Part shown: positions 57,432 through 64,000 of the stretch, piece by piece
Layout: each line of letters starts with the position of its first letter
Numbering within the stretch: the stretch's first letter is position 1
Assembly: GCA_000934455.1 (NCBI GenBank)
Contig: KN885161.1
Span: 47,844 to 111,843 of the forward strand
DNA length: 64,000 nt
Source of the DNA: Apostichopus parvimensis
Lineage: Eukaryota > Echinodermata > Holothuroidea > Aspidochirotida > Stichopodidae
Direction of reading: 5' to 3'
The notes under the pieces: generated by a model
Told to the model about the DNA's origin: nothing
Seen by the model: only the letters and a program-made list of their open reading frames with translations
Databases searched by the model: none
Program-made: the position numbers and the translations under genes

Positions 57432-58130
57432 CTGTGAAAGTAATTGAGGCAGTCAAATTCAATGACAACTCCTCAAGATGTATGTTATTGTGATCCAATG
57501 GCTGGTTTGGTTTTGGTTGTAAGGGCTTTATGGCTCAATTTGTAACGACTGGATCGCTGGCTTGTACTGTTAGTAGAAAATATTTGCACCACATAATAGT
57601 GATGTTTTGTAAAAATTATGGCAGTGAACCAGAATTTTAAAAAGTAGACAGCCTGAATGTAAAAGCTTGTATATATCCCAAACCCTCATTTTACCCACGT
57701 TACCATGAATTCTGTCAGCATATGAAATTACACTGTGCACAAAAACAGGCTGTGAATTTTAAAACTATTGATACAGAAGAATATCATTTTTTTTCAATAA
57801 TTGCATATTGACTGTTTTTATTACAGTTTTAATTAGTATTCAACTGTTTTAAGTAGTCAAAGTTATTTGTCATCTAATTGAAATGAAATAGATTAAAACC
57901 GTGGTTCCAATGTATATATCTTTCAATACAACCTTTAATCTCTTGTTCTGACTAAAATAATTGCAATACTGTGCTGCTTGGTCAGGATTTATTCAATTCT
58001 CTTTTAATGAAACCATGTTATGAATAGCAATCATTAATGTGTAACTAGTGAGTGAATTTTACCCAAAGTAAATAGTTTTTGTTTAATATATTCCAATGAA
58101 TCCCTTTTTTATTTATTGAGTGATCTGCAC
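57432..58130. other. No gene recognised
   Basis: AT-rich DNA. No signature is visible. Confidence 0.5.
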
Positions 58131-58134
58131 AATA

Positions 58135-58160
58135 GCAGTTGTGGGTCTTCCCACAACTGC
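58135..58160. repeat. Perfect 11-bp hairpin with 4-base loop
   Basis: GCAGTTGTGGG, TCTT, CCCACAACTGC: an uninterrupted inverted repeat. A third CCCACAACTGCA follows near 58181 and a diverged CCCACATCTGTA near 58212. Confidence 0.85.
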
Positions 58161-58442
58161 ATGTTACACATAATTTGTCCCACAACTGCAGGGGTGTATG
58201 GGATCGGCTGTCCCACATCTGTATGCCTAGTAAGTGCACACATACGCGCATTTTGGTACTAGTCAGGACTGTGTCTCCTCACCTGCTTGTGAGTACTCCT
58301 ATTTAGGTATACACTAGCAACTTTAAAGTCGTTACTGAGCATGATTCCACAATACTGTAATATACCGGCTATAGCAATGTTTGCTTTTCCATTTCTTTTA
58401 GCATGTGATATTTCCTATATAACTGAGGACTAGCACACTACA

Positions 58443-58575
58443 GGTATTTAAAGCCTTCCGAGGGCTTGCATCGGGCAAGCATTTAAAGACTTCTGAGGAC
58501 TCCCTCACAAAGCGTATTTAATATCTTCTCAGGACCCACAAACTTCTAGTATCTTATACGGACTATCACATGTGA
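58443..58575 (+). repeat. Degenerate 34-36-bp tandem repeat
   Basis: G(T/C)ATTTAAAG(C/A)CTTC(C/T)GAGG-type units start at 58444, 58480, 58514 and 58549 (spacings 36, 34 and 35). The last two are more diverged. Non-coding. Confidence 0.65.
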
Positions 58576-60387
58576 CAAGGAAAGGACTTCAGTGAGATTT
58601 TTCTTCAAAACCGTGCTCGGATTTATTTATTTCTCGTTAATCTAGTGAATTCAACAGTCATTGTTTCATATCCTAAGCCCAACATCAACAACTTTTCAAT
58701 TCACCAGAAGTATGTTAGTTATGGAATGGTTGGGTAGGGGAGGAAGATCTGGCAAGGTGGGGTGTAAATTGAAATTTTCCATTGAGGCATTGAAATATGT
58801 TACAAGCTCCTAGGAAAACATCTCAGATTCTGCTATCAACACTCTAAACATAACAACTTCACATAGATGAACAAAGAAAAGATTCCACATTTCAAAGTTG
58901 TCTTTTCTTGGACAAGATTGATGATGCCTGCTGCAGTAACCAAGAGTAACTTTTACAGATCATGTAGTGAGAGAGAATGTGTTCTAGAAACAATGAGTAT
59001 TCTGTACTGCATATCATATATACAGCTATGAATGATCCTCACAGCAATTGGTAACAGTTGCATCAGACTATGAGTTGTCAGTCAAGACTCATTTGTCAAC
59101 AAAGCAGATAAATCGAAAATCAATGGACATGAAACCTCTCCTGTTGACCAAAACAAAATGACATAGGGCCATTCTCTGGCAAATGAGCTGACAGGAAAAC
59201 AATTAAGTTTTTATGAGAACCCAACTATACAGTTTCTATATAGACTAGAGGGGATACCTGACATTTTCTGTTCCGTATTTGTTCATGAAAATTATAACCA
59301 TATAGTAATTTGCATAAATTTGCATTATTGCTTCTTTCAGCAAAAGTGAACTTTTCAACTGAATATGTTTTTGCTTTAACTATATCTACAAATAATTTGA
59401 AGTCATTCACTTTCGCACGGAGATTATTAATACTGGATGCTAATTAGCATCATTATGATATCACACATATGAGCAAATTATCACGATAGTTTTCATTAAA
59501 AGTAATTAGTGCATCTGACCTAATGTCCATGCAACTTTTCTTGGTAAAAACTGTTACGTCTGCAAAATATCTAGTCAAATACTTATTCCAACAATTAATT
59601 AATTGCCTCAAATAAGTGGTCACATGTGTCACTCAAGCCCCGCTCGCTGGGCTATTGCTAACAGCTTGTACTAGGGATGTATTATAGTACTTCAATCATA
59701 TTGTAAACCTATCAGATCCAAAGCTGTCAACTAGCATTCTAAACAATGTCCCTGAACATATTGTTGGTAAATTGGGGGAGTGTTTGTTGTGTAGTCTCCA
59801 TGTCATACTGTTCTCTACAATACTACCTTCAACTAAATGAGAATAAATGTAGACTGATTACTAGGTCTACAGACTGCTACAGCATTAAATACAATCCCTT
59901 CTCTGCAAAAACAATTAATAAAAGAAACAAGCTTACAGCTTGGTTAGGGTATCTACAAATTTAACCTGGCAACATGCAACATCCACTTGCCATTTTACAT
60001 TGCTCCTGATTGGTACCAATGTGTAGGCCTAGCTGAGACCCAATCTACACTATACTGTCAAATTCATATGTCTGGTCAACCATGTAAGTAAAGTGTACTT
60101 TGCATATCTTTTTACTTTTAGTATCAGCATTATTAATAGTCTTAATAGAAAGTGCTGAGAGTCTCTACCATGATTATTGGACTATTGCTGAGACAAAACA
60201 AAATGGCAATGATACCTGCTGTATAGTGTAACTGTAACTTCACTAAATTTTGCAAGATGTTAGTACTTTCGGTTAAACATAGCTAGTACTTGACAAGGCA
60301 AAAATGTTGGCATACTTGTAAGTGGCAAAAGTTCACTCTCCGAGATGAATTTGTTGAGGTACAAAAAGCTTTAAAACTTACTTTACT
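58576..60387. other. No gene recognised
   Basis: AT-rich DNA downstream of the recombinase-like gene. The open frames at 59225-59410 and 59746-59964 are not recognised. Confidence 0.45.
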
Positions 60388-60590
60388 TTACTTCTTTTTT
60401 GGGTGAATGATGTTGTAAACTTTATACTTTATGCTCTTCCAGTCTTTGCTTGAGAGAGGTGGATAATTTCGCCTCAATGCTTCGCACTCACACTTTCTCG
60501 GAAGCCTTTGAACCCCAATATCTTTTTCAAAGTGTTTTTCAATTGTTGCTGTTTCGTTTCTTCTCCATCTGACTCTTTGTTTAGGGCTGC
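60388..60590 (-). CDS. Basic C-terminal tail exon of the recombinase-like gene
   Basis: It opens after a TTTGCAG acceptor (60591-60592) and stays open to a TAA at 60388. Read in phase with two bases completing a split codon, it gives PKQRVRWRRNETATIEKHFE, then PRKCECEALRRNYPPLSSKD and WKSIKYKVYNIIHPKKK. The pattern of W...E......HF, a CECE motif, and W+.IK..V.N with a lysine end looks like a DNA-binding helical tail. The phase (two bases) matches the one left-over base at the donor of exon 60944-60800. It is the best-kept part of the gene. Confidence 0.65.
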
Positions 60591-63524
60591 CTGCAAATCA
60601 TCAAAACAATGGTAAAATATAGTCATGACATTCATCAATCTCGAAGCTGGAGTCCTTTTTTGTTGCTTGTTAAAGTTTGGGGCATTCTAATGCATTATTC
60701 AAATAGCAGACAATGTTTTATAAAATGATTCTATGTCAGCTGATATACAAAGGTTTGAAATCAATATATATATAAGCCACAATTATGTACTTAACCGACC
60801 TTTCTTTTTAGTTCATGCAAGGCTGTCATTCTCTTCTTCACTTTCGTGAAGTTCATCTTGTCCTTCCTTGTCTTCCCTTTCCAAATCTTCATCATCATAT
60901 GGTACTTCAGTTGTTTTCCTCTAATTCATCAGTATAGCTTTGATCTAAGCAAAATAAGAGTTACAGCTTCATGAAGAGCAAGCAATAGAATGATGCTACT
61001 CAAAACAGTCTACCATGGACCACGTACTTTATCATTAATTCAATAACATGACACTCTGGACACAGCTGACATAATGCATCAACAGGGAGATACCAAACTT
61101 AATATTGGGATTGCAGAATAGCAACTTTACTCACCATCAAGAGAAACCTCAATTTCATCTAACTTCTTGTCTTTGAACTCTCCCCACAGCACCCGTCTCC
61201 ATTATTTGAAGCAGTCGTGCCACTTTAGCCATTTGTAGAGTACTTTCGGGCAGTCTGTAATATTCTCGATGCACACGTATGTCATGGCCTAAGAATCCCG
61301 CCAGGACATCTAATTCATGGTCCTTCAGACATAACATCTGGGGAACAGTGACAGTTTGTTTTCTTTATGTTGTTGATGTGAGGTTAGATGGATGCTTTGC
61401 ACCTGACTTCAGTGCATATTTCCGTATGCAACCAGCTCCCCTCAATGATTCCATGGAAGAGAAGTTTGGGCGGGCCAAGAAATAATCATTCGTCTGGCTG
61501 ACTCCAATGAGGGTTCTCTGCGCAGCAAACAGTTCCATTTCCTTTGTGAGAAGGACAGGCACTTCCCTCCCTCGTTTTTCCCTGATCTCAATATGTGCAA
61601 GCTTGTTACACAATGTCTTCTCCCAAGATAATAGAATCCATTACATCATGATTTCCTTCGTCATGACATCAACGTTCAAAGTCAGCCAGCTTTATTCTTT
61701 GCACTTTACCACTTCTGCGTCGATTGAGTTGCTTCAGCTCAGAGTTGCTTCAGCTAATGCATGCCATGCTGTTCCATCATCAGACAAGGCTAACAGCGTG
61801 TAGTTGTGTGATGTCCTCTGATAGTGGTAGCATGTTTGGCTTGTTCCAATTCCGTTCTTCAAGTGTTGTCCTGGCACCTGTTCCCACTGTATTGGCCCAC
61901 TCGATAACTGCCAGCTTTTACAATTTATTTGCCTGATCCTCTGTAACTGGATCTTCTAATTTGATGCACTCAGTCCTACCAATCAAAGCACATGTCTGAA
62001 GTGAATGACCCAACTTAAGGGCTAAACCTAGTGACTTATAATTCCCTGTTTGGGGGTCTAATCCTGCCAGGTTTCGAACAGCTCATAATACCGTATCAAA
62101 CTGATTTGGACTAATACAGTCATATAAGGACTTCATGTCAGGTTTTGTTTCCTTGATGTTCAGCAGTAGTCTTGCAAGTTCACGCATTTTTGGACTAATG
62201 TAACCCACTTGATATCTTTCATAACCAAGTTTTGCAAACATTCGTTCCCCAAACTTAACAATAATGTGATAATGTTTAGCACCAAATGATATGCTATCAT
62301 AAGTCATAGATGCAAAAACTGTGTCTTTAAAACTCTGTGAGACTTCCTGTGGAAATGGTAGGAGCAATGCAGATGTTGACTGGTGTCTGTTGTCTTTCAT
62401 GGTTGACTCAGATGCCATGAAACAATTCTTCCATAGGTTATCTGTGGAGAAGTAACCAAAGCAGAAGTTACAGGGAAGAAACTCATCATGTGACTGGTGA
62501 AAAGGGTCCCGTCTTGCATGAATCAAACAGCCACTGCCCGACTGCCAAACTTCAACATGATGGCTATGGTCCCCTTTGTTTCTGAACAGAGTTTAGAGTT
62601 CTTTACATGACCCTTTATTCTACTCAGCAACTTGTTTTTCATTCAAATGAAGTTGTTGAAGGTGTCTTGGGAGTTTTGCATACAGTACACACAGTACTGG
62701 TGTTTGTCCCATTTCCTGTTCCCTTTCTTGTTTGTTTTCATGACCTTAATACTCGAAGAGAAGGTGCAACATTTTCCTTATCACATCTTTTTCCTGGCTT
62801 AGACCCCCTGGCATCCTCGCTTGAACATCACTCTCTGGTGACCAGTTACCAGCATCGCTGCTATTGTCTTGGTCTATGTGATCACGCGAATTGTAAACAG
62901 TGGCGGTTGTTCTCATCACTGCAGAATCCTTTGTGTTAGGTGATTTGGAGGATTCAGTTGATGTTTCTCCCCAAAGACTACTTCAAAGTCGTCTCTGTTG
63001 TGAAGTTGGCATGGGAATGAATCATGAGCAATCACTGTCACTATCTGAGTATGGCACAAGAGTTGAAAGATTCCCTGTAAATGGAAGCAAAGAAAGTGCA
63101 TGAGAGTTTTATTAATGATACAATGACATAGTTCAGATCTCAATAAAGGTAAAGTGTGGTTTACAAAAATCAAATATAAACTAATCTACAACCTTTGATA
63201 AGTCGTAGCCAATGAAGTAGTCATTCGAGTGAATCTCAACAATGAAACACAAGAAACTAATTTAAAATATAAATTTACTTCATTTCTCATATCTGAATGC
63301 TTTGATGGATATTTTCTAATGAGAGTCAATGGATAACTCACAGGTTGTTATGATTAATGACAATTTCTTCATCTAAAAATGTTATTAAATTGCCACTTGA
63401 TTGTTACAAAATTATATACCTTTCCTCCATCAGCGATTTCATCATTGTCACTTTCATCATCTTCGATATCATCTAAAAGGGTACCACGTCCTCCAGAAGT
63501 TATTTCACAACTTCTTTTCTGGAA
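60388..63524 (-). pseudogene. Four-exon gene copy with tyrosine-recombinase-like C-terminal domain
   Basis: Minus-strand exons: 63524-63420 (acidic; TTTCAG acceptor, GTATAT donor), 63074-61135 (main; TTTACAG acceptor, GTGAGT donor), 60944-60800 (acidic; TTGCTTAG acceptor, GTCGGT donor) and 60590-60388 (basic tail). The main exon carries RKWDKHQYCVYC (near 62690), LPCNFCFGYFSTDNLWKNC (62470), YISPKMRELARLLLNIKETK (62180), KRGREVPVLLTKEM (61560), then LTSTT, RKQTV and DVLAGFLGHDIRVHREYYRL (61290-61230). In LGHD...Y the tyrosine is nine residues after the histidine, as in XerD, and the upstream RK with its spacing fits the HxLR box. The tail exon (QRVRWRRNETATIEKHF ... KDWKSIKYKVYNII) is fully open. 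In the main exon a stop stands where the residue before RK is expected, and frame changes occur elsewhere, so this copy is probably inactive. I recall a large uncharacterised animal family of this shape; whether it is a domesticated or mobile recombinase is unknown. Confidence 0.75.
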
Positions 63525-64000
63525 CTGAAAGGCAGTTCACTCAGCCAATCTGACAACAATACCACAAAATGGTGTACGTGCATTTCAGTCAAAAAATGCC
63601 ATCATACTTCCTTAACGAAGCTCTTTGAGTAAGAAAATTTTGTTTAGTTCAATGCCACCTAACAATATGAAAGTTAGTATTTTAAAGACAGAGCTGTGTG
63701 TTAACAAAATCAAAAGAATCGATTCTTTGGAGAACATTTCCTAAACACAACTACCAATGCAAAAACGATACAATATGTACAACAAGCTTCCGTATGTTCT
63801 TGGTGGTGATACAACAAAGGAAATAGCCAGAGTGTCTGATTTTTGTATAGCAACATGTCATAACAAGTGTAGCAGACAGCAAAGAAATGTTACCACTTGC
63901 ACGATATGCATAAGGTCCTCCCACTGATAGTCTTATAGGAATTTATCAAAACTACACATTCAAGCTTTGGAGTATAAGCCACTGGACCATTGTGAATATT
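63525..64000. other. No gene recognised; may hold upstream exons
   Basis: The recombinase-like gene should begin in or beyond this stretch on the minus strand. No ATG-containing exon with a family signature is recognised before the window ends. Confidence 0.4.

Overview
The window is animal nuclear DNA: AT-rich, almost without intact genes, and packed with retroelement remains, small DNA transposons, tandem arrays and short introns with GT/AG borders. The mix of Ty3/Gypsy and BEL/Pao elements, hAT-like miniature elements with 8-bp target duplications, a tRNA-derived SINE with a CCTTGGGCAAGG core, and arrays built on GTGACCTTTGACCTC and ATCGTGTTTACAAG units fits a marine invertebrate, perhaps an echinoderm or hemichordate. 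I cannot fix the species from the sequence. One assembly gap (545 N) lies inside an ATAG microsatellite.

Layout. 1-9 kb holds no gene: G/C homopolymer tracts, a complete hAT-type miniature element (3875-4207), a second inverted-repeat element (6462-6748), a 31-bp perfect inverted repeat around a 13-bp minisatellite (7.2-8.0 kb) and an A-rich array. 9-10.9 kb holds the 3' end of a non-LTR retrotransposon inside an element with inverted ends, followed by a recent 342-bp tandem duplication. 11-16.6 kb is mostly unannotatable, with a tRNA-like fragment and two degenerate arrays. 16.6-31.6 kb is a block of three minus-strand LTR elements: a Gypsy element, a BEL/Pao element with both LTRs and a clean 5-bp target duplication, and a second BEL/Pao remnant. 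31.9-37 kb holds degenerate repeats and a 1.4-kb solo LTR with a perfect 5-bp target duplication. 38-42.8 kb is another minus-strand Gypsy remnant. 43.6-44.5 kb is a 203-bp satellite, followed by a short plus-strand Gypsy element whose LTRs differ by only about 2%. 47.6-49.3 kb holds more inverted-end elements and a GGTGTTAA motif cluster.

The most gene-like part is 49.5-63.5 kb, minus strand. It contains two copies, head to tail, of an uncharacterised C2H2/YDDFE protein family (49.5-51.3 kb), two exon-like islands (55.6 and 57.2-57.4 kb), and a four-exon gene (60.4-63.5 kb). The last has zinc-binding motifs, a tyrosine-recombinase-like C-terminal domain (LGH...Y spaced as in XerD) and a basic tail exon. 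Splice sites are well kept, but stops and frame changes show that these copies are decayed. The recombinase-like family and its neighbourhood are the best candidates for an undescribed system. All LTR elements are treated as fossils: family, limits and parts only.
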